Shown: piece by piece, positions 17,463 to 24,735 of the stretch
How positions within the stretch are numbered: the first letter of the stretch is position 1
Layout of the letters: each line of letters opens with the position of its first letter
DNA from: Saccharothrix sp. NRRL B-16348
GTDB lineage: Bacteria; Actinomycetota; Actinomycetes; Mycobacteriales; Pseudonocardiaceae
Direction of reading: 5' to 3'
Assembly: GCF_001280085.1 (NCBI RefSeq)
Contig: NZ_LGED01000231.1
Span: 1 to 51,180 of the forward strand
Length of the DNA: 51,180 nucleotides
The notes under the pieces: model-generated
What the model was told of the DNA's origin: nothing
Database searches by the model: none
The model's input: only the letters and a program-made list of their open reading frames with translations
Position numbers and translations under genes: made by a program

Positions 17463-18754
17463 TCGTGTGTGCGCAGTGCGGTGAGGGCAACGCGCCGGGC
17501 GCGGAGTTCTGCGGCGCGTGCGGGACGTACCTGGAGTGGGAACCCGAGGGCGTGCCCGACCAGGTCGCGGCACCCGCCGGACCCGGATCCGCCGGACCCG
17601 GAGCGGCTGGATCCGGACCTGCCGGACTTGGAGCGGCTGGACTTGGAGTGGCTGGACCCGGTGTGGCTGGACCCGGTGTGGCTGGGCCGCGAACCGCCGG
17701 GCCGCAGCCACCGCGAACCGCCGGGCCACGAACCACCGGGCCGCCGTCACCGCCACGAACCGCCGGGCCGTGGGCAGCCCTGAATGCCGTTCCGCCGCAG
17801 GTGCAGCCGCACACCGTTCAGCCGGAGACAGCCCCACCAGCTCCCTCGCAGGCACTGCCGAGAACCGGGCAGGCGCCGCCGCAGCCGGTGCCGTTCCAGC
17901 CGGTCCGGTCGCAGCCGGCGCCCGTGCAGCCCGGCGCGGTGCAGCCCACCGACCAGCGGCCCGCCGGCACCCACCGGCCACGCCTCACCGAGCGCCGGAC
18001 ACCCCGGGCGGGCGACCTCATCTGCGGCCAGTGCGGCGAGGCGAACCCGCCCACCCGCAGGTTCTGCGCCCGCTGCGGCTCGGCGCTGGTGGAAGCCGCC
18101 GTCGTCCCCGAGAAGTGGTGGCGGAAGCTGCTGCCCAGGCGCAAGCCGCCGGAGACGGGCAGCCGTCCGCGCCGCCGGGTCGGCTCCGTCCGCCGCCGGG
18201 TCGGCCAGGTGCTCCGCTGGTCGTTCGTCGTCGCGCTGCTGGGCGCGGTCGGCGCGTACGGGCTCGTGCCGTCGTTCCGCGGCCTCGTCAACAGCCGGGC
18301 GGTCTCGATCACCCAGGACGTCAAGGGCCTCTTCGTCATCGCCCTCACCCCCGTGCGGCCGACGGGCATCACCGCCACCGCCGAGTCGCCCGGCCACCCG
18401 CCGGACCTCGCCTTCGACAACGCGACCACCACGTTCTGGCTCGCGCCGGTCGAACCGCGACCACCCGCGCTGGTGCTGGACTTCGGCCGCGAGGTGGATC
18501 TCCGCGAGGCCATCGTCCGGGTCGGCAACCCGGCCGACCTGCAAGCCGCGCACCGCCCCAAGAAGCTGCACCTCGTCTTCCCGACGGGCCGCACGTCCGA
18601 CATCGACATCGCCGACACCCCGGACCAGCAGACCGTGAAGGTCGAGAGCGGCGGCGCGGCCCGGAGCGTCGAGGTGCACGTGGTCGAGTGGCACGGTTCC
18701 CTGCGCGGCAACGAGGTCGCGCTCGCCGAGATCGAATTCTTCGCGGTGAGGTGA
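17459..18754 (+). CDS. Zinc-ribbon membrane protein with C-terminal discoidin-like glycan-binding domain
   Basis: A 431-residue protein in ATGA overlap. Residues 4-21 are a zinc ribbon (C4-x2-C7, C18-x2-C21). A Gly/Pro/Ala-rich repeat segment with GVAGPGVAGPG units and a Pro/Gln linker follows, then a second zinc ribbon (CGQCGEANPP, FCARCGSAL), a basic stretch, a membrane helix (WSFVVALLGAVGAYGLVPSF) and a C-terminal ~140-residue beta domain starting ITATAESPGHPPDLAFDNAT. That domain resembles the NADase-type glycan-binding/discoidin fold. By topology the ribbons are cytoplasmic and the glycan domain extracellular. Position at the end of the baseplate genes suggests a membrane-side partner of the particle. 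Confidence 0.78.
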   Translation: MIVCAQCGEGNAPGAEFCGACGTYLEWEPEGVPDQVAAPAGPGSAGPGAAGSGPAGLGAAGLGVAGPGVAGPGVAGPRTAGPQPPRTAGPRTTGPPSPPRTAGPWAALNAVPPQVQPHTVQPETAPPAPSQALPRTGQAPPQPVPFQPVRSQPAPVQPGAVQPTDQRPAGTHRPRLTERRTPRAGDLICGQCGEANPPTRRFCARCGSALVEAAVVPEKWWRKLLPRRKPPETGSRPRRRVGSVRRRVGQVLRWSFVVALLGAVGAYGLVPSFRGLVNSRAVSITQDVKGLFVIALTPVRPTGITATAESPGHPPDLAFDNATTTFWLAPVEPRPPALVLDFGREVDLREAIVRVGNPADLQAAHRPKKLHLVFPTGRTSDIDIADTPDQQTVKVESGGAARSVEVHVVEWHGSLRGNEVALAEIEFFAVR

Positions 18755-18757
18755 GCG

Positions 18758-21700
18758 GTGAGGCACCTGGCGCTCGTGGTGGTCCTGCTGGCCGGGCTGG
18801 TCGTCGCCGCACGGCCGGCCGCGGCGCAACCCGGTCCGCTCGCGCCGTACCGGATCGGGGTCAGCCGGTCCGCGCCCGACGGCGACATCTGGAGCACCGA
18901 CGCCACCGGCGCCGACCCGCGCCAGGCCACCGCCACGGCGGAGCGGCACGACACCGACCCCGACTACTCGCCGGACGGCACGCTCGTCGCCTACACCGAG
19001 TTCACCGGCGACGAGTCGCCCGGCCGGATCGTCGTCGCGAACGCCGACGGCTCCGCTCCCCGCTACCTGAGCGACCGGCGCGGCGAGGCGCAGCCGTCCT
19101 GGTCGCCGGACGGCACGATGCTCGCGGTCAGCGGCGACGACGGGATCGCCGTGGTGCGCGCGGCCGACGGCGTGGTGCTCGCCGAGATCCCCGCGCCCGC
19201 GCACGTCGACGTGAGCGACAGCCAACCGGCGTGGTCACCCGACGGCGACACGATCGCCTTCGCCCGCCGCACCGGCCGCCCGACCACGCCGCGCGTCACG
19301 CCGTTCACCGTCGGAGCGTCCACTTCGGACTCGTTCACCACCGCGGCCACCCTGCGCACGCCGACGGTGCCGGCGAAACCGGAGATCGTGTTCCTGGTGG
19401 ACACCACCTACTCGATGGACGGCGCGATCGGCACGCTGCGCGACAAGCTGCGCGACGTGATGGCCCGGATCGCCGACTCCGAGCCGGGCGCGACGTTCGG
19501 CCTGGCCACCTACGAGGACGTCACCGACGGCGACCGGCGCTACCGGCTGCCCGCGAAGCTGGGCGGCCCGGAGGCCGTGCAGACCGCGCTGGACGGGATC
19601 ACCATCGGCGACGGCGGCGACCTGCCCGAGGACTGGTTCAACGCGCTGCACGAGCTGGCCAGGGGCGATGACCCGGTGTTCACCAAGCCCGGCACGAACC
19701 GGATCGTCGTGCTGGCCGGCGACGCGAGCAGCCACGAGTGCGACCTGACCGTGCCGCCCACGTCCACCCCGACGGGCACGCCCACCCAGGACCCGCCGCG
19801 CTTCGGCCACCGGCTCAACGCCGCCGAACCGCCCGGGTGCGGCGCCTACTGGCAGCGCTCCACGATCATCAAGGACCTCACCACCCACGGCGAGGGCGAC
19901 CCGTCCCGCGACATCCACGTGGTGGGCGTCCCGGTCATCACCTCCGAGTTCGAGGCCCTCGACCGCCAGGGCCAGGCCACCGCGATCACCGACGCCACCG
20001 ACGGCTTCCTGGTCGCCGCGGGCGCTACGCCGCCCGAGATCGTCACCGCCATCGAGGACGGCATCACGGACATCCCGGTGACCGTCCGGCCGATCGCCGA
20101 GTGCCCCGCGGGCGTCTCCGTCACCTTCCACCCGGAGACGGCGACCGCGGGCGGCGGCACGGACGTCACGTTCACCGAGACCGTGCGGTTCGCGGATCCC
20201 GGCCCGGCCCGCGCCGCGCTCGGCGACGCCCACTGCACGATCCGGTTCGAGTTCGACGGCCTGACCCCCGACCAGCCCTACGAGCAGCACCTCGACGTCA
20301 GCCGCCGGCCGGGCCCGACCCTGGTCGTGGCCGCCGACGCCACCCCGAGCCCGAACGGCGACCCGGCGCCCGTCCCGTTCACCGCCACCGCGACCGACGA
20401 CGCGGGCACGTCCCTCCCGACGCGGTGCGACGCCACGTCCGGCGCGCTGTTCCCGGTCGGCCTGACCACGGTGACCTGCACCGCGACCGACCGCGCCGGC
20501 CGCACCGCCACCGCGCGCACGCTCCTCACCGTCCACGTGCCCGGCGACGGCGACCGCCGCGACGTCTGGCTGGCCGAGGTGGACGGGTCCGCGATCCGCC
20601 GCCAGACCGACCTGACCCGCCGGTTCACCGAGGCCTGCGGCGGTCGGGACGGCGCGCCCGCGTGGTCGCCGGACGGCAACCGGCTCGTCTACGAGCACGG
20701 CGACGCGCTGTGCGTGGCGGACGCCTCCGGCGCGAGCGCCGCGGAGATCGTGACGGGCCGCACCCGGCACCCGGCGTGGTCGCCGGACGGCGCGCTGATC
20801 GCGTTCACCCGGTCCTCGGGCGACGGCCCCGACCGGGTGTGGTCCGTGCCCGCCGGCGGCGGCGAGCCCCGGCAACTGGTCGGGTTCGGTGGCGACGACG
20901 TGGCGCGGCCCGCGTTCCAGCGCCTGCCCGACCTGCGGCTCACCGGCGCCGCCGTGCCCGCCGGGATCGCGTTCGGCGGCGCCACCACCGTGAACCTGCG
21001 CGTCACGAACGCGGGCCTGACCGCGCCGCGCGCCGCCGATCTGGCGATCACCGTGCCCGCCGGGCTGCGCGTGGACGCGGTCGCCACGACCGTCGGCACG
21101 TGCGCGGCGACGTCGTGCGCCCTGGGCCGTCTCGCCCCGAACCGCACCGCCGACATCCGGGTCACCGTCACCGGCACGGCGGCCGGGCGGCACGTCGTCG
21201 GCGCGGCCCTGGCGGCCGACGTCAACCCGGGCGACAACCGGGTCGACGTGCCGGTGACCGTGGCCGACGAGATCAGGCCGCCGGACAACCCCGGCTCGCT
21301 GTCGCTGGCCGTCGCGCTGACGCCGCAGGAGGGCTACGTCGGCGGTGACGACCTCGTGCTGGCCTACCGGGTGCGCAACGGCGCGTCCGTGCCGATGACC
21401 GACGTCCGCGTGGTCACCTCCCTGCCGCCGCGCCTGCTGCCGGTGGACGCCGTCGCGGGCTGCGCGGCCGACGGCGCGACCTGCGCGATCGGCACGCTCG
21501 CGCCGGGGCAGGAAGCCGAGGTGCGGGTCGTGCTGCCCGCCAGGGCCGCCGTGGACGGCACGGCGGGCGGCTCGGTTCTCGGCGTCGGACCCGACAACAA
21601 CGCGGCCGACAACACCGCGGTGGCCCGCGTCCTGGTGCGGCAGCCGGAGATCGCCGTCGACCCGGGCACCGGGCCGACCGGGTTCGTGGCGCGCGCCACC

Positions 21701-21955
21701 GGCCGGTCGTTCCCGCCCGGCGCGACGGTGCGCCTGGGCTGGACGCCCGGCCTCTCGCCGACACCCGGCGAGGTGGTCGTGCGGCCCGACGGCACGTTCG
21801 AGGCACAAGTCCTGGTGTTCCACAACGACCGCGTCGGCGTGCGGCAGCTCGAAGGCACACCGGTCGTCGGGCCCGCGTTCGGCCCGGTGCGGTCCGGCGA
21901 CTTCCTGGTCGTGCCGAGAACCCTGCAACCGCCCGACTTCGCGTCCCGCGGGTGA
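18758..21955 (+). CDS. Large secreted PD40/VWA/HYR/DUF11 multidomain protein in the eCIS operon
   Basis: A 1065-residue exported protein. A signal peptide (HLALVVVLLAGLVVAARPAAAQ) is followed by three PD40/TolB-type repeats (PDYSPDGTLVAY, PSWSPDGTMLAV, PAWSPDGDTIAF). A von Willebrand A domain follows with a MIDAS-like D215-T-T-Y-S219; canonical is DxSxS, so the first Ser is Thr. Then come a HYR-like domain (FPVGLTTVTCTATDRAG), two more PD40 repeats (PAWSPDGNRLVY, PAWSPDGALIAF) and two DUF11/CARDB-like domains near 730-940. No sortase motif or membrane anchor is visible at the C-terminus. All of these are protein or surface interaction modules. It starts three bases after the previous stop, so it is in the operon. 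Confidence 0.82.
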   Translation: MRHLALVVVLLAGLVVAARPAAAQPGPLAPYRIGVSRSAPDGDIWSTDATGADPRQATATAERHDTDPDYSPDGTLVAYTEFTGDESPGRIVVANADGSAPRYLSDRRGEAQPSWSPDGTMLAVSGDDGIAVVRAADGVVLAEIPAPAHVDVSDSQPAWSPDGDTIAFARRTGRPTTPRVTPFTVGASTSDSFTTAATLRTPTVPAKPEIVFLVDTTYSMDGAIGTLRDKLRDVMARIADSEPGATFGLATYEDVTDGDRRYRLPAKLGGPEAVQTALDGITIGDGGDLPEDWFNALHELARGDDPVFTKPGTNRIVVLAGDASSHECDLTVPPTSTPTGTPTQDPPRFGHRLNAAEPPGCGAYWQRSTIIKDLTTHGEGDPSRDIHVVGVPVITSEFEALDRQGQATAITDATDGFLVAAGATPPEIVTAIEDGITDIPVTVRPIAECPAGVSVTFHPETATAGGGTDVTFTETVRFADPGPARAALGDAHCTIRFEFDGLTPDQPYEQHLDVSRRPGPTLVVAADATPSPNGDPAPVPFTATATDDAGTSLPTRCDATSGALFPVGLTTVTCTATDRAGRTATARTLLTVHVPGDGDRRDVWLAEVDGSAIRRQTDLTRRFTEACGGRDGAPAWSPDGNRLVYEHGDALCVADASGASAAEIVTGRTRHPAWSPDGALIAFTRSSGDGPDRVWSVPAGGGEPRQLVGFGGDDVARPAFQRLPDLRLTGAAVPAGIAFGGATTVNLRVTNAGLTAPRAADLAITVPAGLRVDAVATTVGTCAATSCALGRLAPNRTADIRVTVTGTAAGRHVVGAALAADVNPGDNRVDVPVTVADEIRPPDNPGSLSLAVALTPQEGYVGGDDLVLAYRVRNGASVPMTDVRVVTSLPPRLLPVDAVAGCAADGATCAIGTLAPGQEAEVRVVLPARAAVDGTAGGSVLGVGPDNNAADNTAVARVLVRQPEIAVDPGTGPTGFVARATGRSFPPGATVRLGWTPGLSPTPGEVVVRPDGTFEAQVLVFHNDRVGVRQLEGTPVVGPAFGPVRSGDFLVVPRTLQPPDFASRG

Positions 21956-21964
21956 CACCGGCGG

Positions 21965-21999
21965 CTGCCCGTTGGGGCAGCGCCGGGCGCACCCCGCCC
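21965..21999 (+). promoter_or_regulatory. eCIS inverted-repeat site D, upstream of the last eCIS-locus gene
   Basis: A perfect GCTGCCC-GTTG-GGGCAGC (21965-21982), followed after five bases by GGCGCACCCCGCC. It starts nine bases after the preceding stop and 67 bases before the start at 22049. It is the only break over 50 bases in the run from the sheath gene onward, so a separate promoter is likely here. Confidence 0.58.
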
Positions 22000-22048
22000 C
22001 ACCCTTCCGCCACCTGCCGCGACGGCCCGACCACCGGAGGATTCACCC

Positions 22049-23353
22049 ATGGGCGCAACCGCGACGCTGTCCGCCACCGGCTTGGCCGTGGCGCCCGGCG
22101 AAGACGTCACCTGCACGGTCGTCGTGCGCAACACCGGAGACCTGGTGGACGAGTTCGCCGTGGACGTGGTCGGCGACGCGGCCGGGTGGGCGACGGCCGA
22201 ACCGGTGTCGGTCAACCTCGTGCCCCAGGCGTCCGCCTCGGTGGTCGTGCGGTTCGCGCCGCCGCGTGCCGCCGAGGTGGGCGCGGGCCCGGTGCCGTTC
22301 GGCGTGCGCGTCACCTCCCGCGAGGACCCGTACGGGTCGGTGGTCGAGGAGGGCGTGGTCGAGGTCGGCGCGTTCACCGACATGTCCGCCGAACTCGTGC
22401 CCGCCAAGGTCGAGGCGGGCGCGCGGGGCAAGTTCGAGGTGGTCGTCGACAACGTGGGCAACCAGCCGGTCGCCGTGCGGCTGAGCCCGACCGACCCGGA
22501 CGGCGAGCTGGAGTTCAAGCTCGACCGGACCGACCTGGTGCTCGCGCCCGGCACGGCGGCGTTCGTGAAGCTGGTCGCCAAGCCGCGCGACACGTTCCTG
22601 CGGGGACCGTCGCAGCCGCGGCCGTTCCGGGTGGAGGTGGTGCCCAGCTCCGGGCCGCCGCTGTCCGCCGCGGGCACGCTCGTGCAGCGGCAACTGCTGC
22701 CCAAGTGGCTGCTGCCCGCGTTGATCGCGCTGCTCGCGCTGGCCGCGGTGCTGGTGGCGCTGTGGTTCACCGTGCTGCGACCGGCCGTGAAGTCCGCCGC
22801 GCGGGAAGCCGCGCAGCAGCAGGTGCAGGACGTCAAGGCCGCCGTCGACCAGGCCCAGGCCGGCGCCGGGGAGGCGCAGGAGCAGGCGAAGGAAGCCGAG
22901 GCGAAGTCCGAGGAGGCCATGAAGGCGGCCGGGCTCGACCCCGAGGCGCCTCCCGGCTCGCCGCCCACCGCGAAGCCGGGCGACCAGGCGGGCCCGGTCG
23001 GCGAGCCGACCGACTTCCGGGTGGCCGCCGACGCCGCGATCGTGGCCAACCCGGACGTCTACACCGACTTCGCGTTCACCCCGCCGGCCGACAAGACGCT
23101 GCTGATCACCGACATCGTGCTGCAGAACCCGCGCGGCGACACCGGCACGGTCCGGGTGCTGCGCGACGCGAACGGCACCCGCAGCGTGCTGCTGGAGGTC
23201 GGCCTCGCCAACTTCCGCGACCTCGACCGCCACTACGTGGAACCGCTGCGGTTCAAGCCGGGCGAGCGGATCGTGGTGCAGGTCAGCTGCCAGAACCCGG
23301 ACGGGAAGGGCAACTGCCGGCCGTCGGTGTCGTTCGCCGGCCGGTCAGTCTGA
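22049..23353 (+). CDS. Membrane protein with two Ig-like (NEW3/CARDB) domains, coiled coil and C-terminal beta domain
   Basis: A 434-residue protein with GGAGGATTCACCC before ATG. Residues ~1-110 and ~115-210 are two Ig-like repeats (LAVAPGEDVTCTVVVRNTGD, LVPAKVEAGARGKFEVVVDN). Then come one strong membrane helix (LLPALIALLALAAVLVALWF), an Ala/Gln/Glu coiled coil (AAQQQVQDVKAAVDQAQAGA), a Pro-rich spacer and a ~110-residue beta domain (FTPPADKTLLITDIVLQNPR, FKPGERIVVQVSCQNP). No signal peptide is seen, so by the positive-inside rule the Ig domains would be cytoplasmic and the C-terminal domain external. It faces the convergent regulator gene across seven bases. A membrane dock for the eCIS is a hypothesis. 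Confidence 0.75.
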   Translation: MGATATLSATGLAVAPGEDVTCTVVVRNTGDLVDEFAVDVVGDAAGWATAEPVSVNLVPQASASVVVRFAPPRAAEVGAGPVPFGVRVTSREDPYGSVVEEGVVEVGAFTDMSAELVPAKVEAGARGKFEVVVDNVGNQPVAVRLSPTDPDGELEFKLDRTDLVLAPGTAAFVKLVAKPRDTFLRGPSQPRPFRVEVVPSSGPPLSAAGTLVQRQLLPKWLLPALIALLALAAVLVALWFTVLRPAVKSAAREAAQQQVQDVKAAVDQAQAGAGEAQEQAKEAEAKSEEAMKAAGLDPEAPPGSPPTAKPGDQAGPVGEPTDFRVAADAAIVANPDVYTDFAFTPPADKTLLITDIVLQNPRGDTGTVRVLRDANGTRSVLLEVGLANFRDLDRHYVEPLRFKPGERIVVQVSCQNPDGKGNCRPSVSFAGRSV

Positions 23354-23360
23354 GTTCGGG

Positions 23361-23987
23361 TCAGATCAGGCCTTCGCGCAACGCGAACGCCACCGCGTGC
23401 GCCCTGTTGCGCAGCTGGAACCGGTTGGTGATGTCGTGCAGGATGCTCTTGACGGTGCGCTGCGAGTAGCACAGCTTCTCGGCGATCTCGCGGGTCTCGA
23501 AGCCGTCCGCGATCAGCCGGAGCACCTCGGTCTCCCGGTCCGACATGCCCGCCATGCTCCAGCCGTTCGGGTTGAGCACGTTGCGCTGCAACCGCGACAC
23601 CCGGTCCAGCAGCCGGCCGAGGAGATCCGCCGGCAGCGCGCCCTGACCCGCCGCGGTCGCCTTCACCAGGCGCACCAACGTGTCCGGTGTGGCGTCGGAG
23701 CGGCGGATCACCGCGGACACGCCGCTGCTGACCACGTTGAGCAGCTCCGGGTCGGCGATGTCGCCCGCCACCAGCACGATGCCCGCGCTGCCCGGCGCCT
23801 GGAGCCTGCGCAGCAGCACCTGCGCCTCGGCGTCGAGCCGGTCCAGCACGACCAGCGCCACGGGCGCCGCCTCGTCCGGCCCGACCAGCCGCAGCTCGGG
23901 CCGCGACCGCAACGCCGCGGTCACCCCGGCCCTGGTGATGGAGTCCGTCGCGTGCAGGACGACCGCGATCTGCTGGTGCGCGTTCAT
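23361..23987 (-). CDS. LuxR/NarL-type regulator with degenerate receiver domain
   Basis: A 208-residue protein; ATG 23987 follows GGGGAGCACGGAG. The N-terminal half has receiver-like length and pattern, but the usual acidic pair is missing (AVVLHATDSITRAGV instead of VLVVDDHPLVRAGL). The region around the normal phospho-Asp reads ALVVLDRLDAEA, and the usual Lys region is GVSAVIRRSDA. The C-terminal ~60 residues are a normal LuxR HTH (MSDRETEVLRLIADGFETRE, YSQRTVKSILHDITNRFQLR). Such atypical receivers usually work without phosphorylation. Last gene of a minus-strand run with the kinase and response regulator, and convergent with the eCIS. Confidence 0.82.
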   Translation of the reverse strand: MNAHQQIAVVLHATDSITRAGVTAALRSRPELRLVGPDEAAPVALVVLDRLDAEAQVLLRRLQAPGSAGIVLVAGDIADPELLNVVSSGVSAVIRRSDATPDTLVRLVKATAAGQGALPADLLGRLLDRVSRLQRNVLNPNGWSMAGMSDRETEVLRLIADGFETREIAEKLCYSQRTVKSILHDITNRFQLRNRAHAVAFALREGLI

Positions 23988-24054
23988 CTCCGTGCTCCCC
24001 GCCTCAAGCCCCCGATGTGCCACCGCCATCGTGACCGCCCGGGGCGTCCCGGCA

Positions 24055-24729
24055 CTACGGGCGCACCGTCCCGACGTGTCCCGGACCGTCGCCCAGACCG
24101 GCCTGCTTCGCCCGGGACACGGCCTGCGCCCGGTCGGCGACATGCAGCTTGCGCAGGATGTTCGACACGTGGTTGCGCACCGTCTTCGGGCTGAGCACCA
24201 GCGACCGGGCGATCGCGGTGTTGCCCCGGCCCTCGGCCATCAGCCGCAGCACGTCCCGCTCCCGCGCGGTCAGCTCCGGGAACGCCTCCACCCGCTCGCG
24301 CGGCGCGGTGGCGAAGTACGCCAGCAGCCGCACCGCGATCGACGGGCTGAAGATCGCCTCGCCCTCGCCGACGGACCGCACCGCGCGCACGATCTGCGTC
24401 GGCCGGGACGCCTTGAGCAGGTAACCGAGCGCGCCCGCGCGCATCGCCGCGAACACCGACTCGTCGTCGTCGAACATGGTCAGCACCAGGACCCGGACGG
24501 AGGGGTCCCGCGCCACGATCCGGCGCGTCGCCTCCACACCGCCCAGATCGGGCATGTTGAGGTCCATCACCACCACGTCCGGGTGAAGCGTGGCGGCCAT
24601 GGACACCGCCATCCCGCCGCCCGACGCCTCACCGACCACCGCGGTGTCCGGCGCGGCGGCCAACGCGGCGGACAGGCCGTACCGGAAGAGCGGGTGGTCG
24701 TCCACGACCAGGACCCGCAGCGCCGGCAT
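24055..24729 (-). CDS. NarL-family response regulator
   Basis: A 224-residue cytoplasmic DNA-binding protein. The receiver is canonical: acidic pair in RVLVVDDHPLFRYGL, phospho-acceptor Asp in DVVVMDLNMPDLGG, conserved Thr in VLVLTMFDDDES and Lys in GYLLKASRP. The C-terminal LuxR-type HTH reads LTARERDVLRLMAEGRGNTA and LSPKTVRNHVSNILRKLHVA. It starts seven bases after the kinase stop, so the two form a two-component pair. Targets are not shown by the sequence; the neighbouring eCIS operon is the obvious candidate. Confidence 0.93.
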   Translation of the reverse strand: MPALRVLVVDDHPLFRYGLSAALAAAPDTAVVGEASGGGMAVSMAATLHPDVVVMDLNMPDLGGVEATRRIVARDPSVRVLVLTMFDDDESVFAAMRAGALGYLLKASRPTQIVRAVRSVGEGEAIFSPSIAVRLLAYFATAPRERVEAFPELTARERDVLRLMAEGRGNTAIARSLVLSPKTVRNHVSNILRKLHVADRAQAVSRAKQAGLGDGPGHVGTVRP

Positions 24730-24735
24730 GCCGCC

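Noticed and set aside
19235..21958. A 907-codon open frame on the minus strand opposite the PD40/VWA gene
   Set aside because: High-GC shadow frame: its text is Arg/Gly/His-rich without domains, while the plus strand has a signal peptide and clear domains.
6614..23353. A remnant contractile prophage instead of an eCIS
   Set aside because: No head, portal, terminase, integrase or lysis genes, while DUF4255, DUF4157 and the AAA+ ATPase are eCIS markers.
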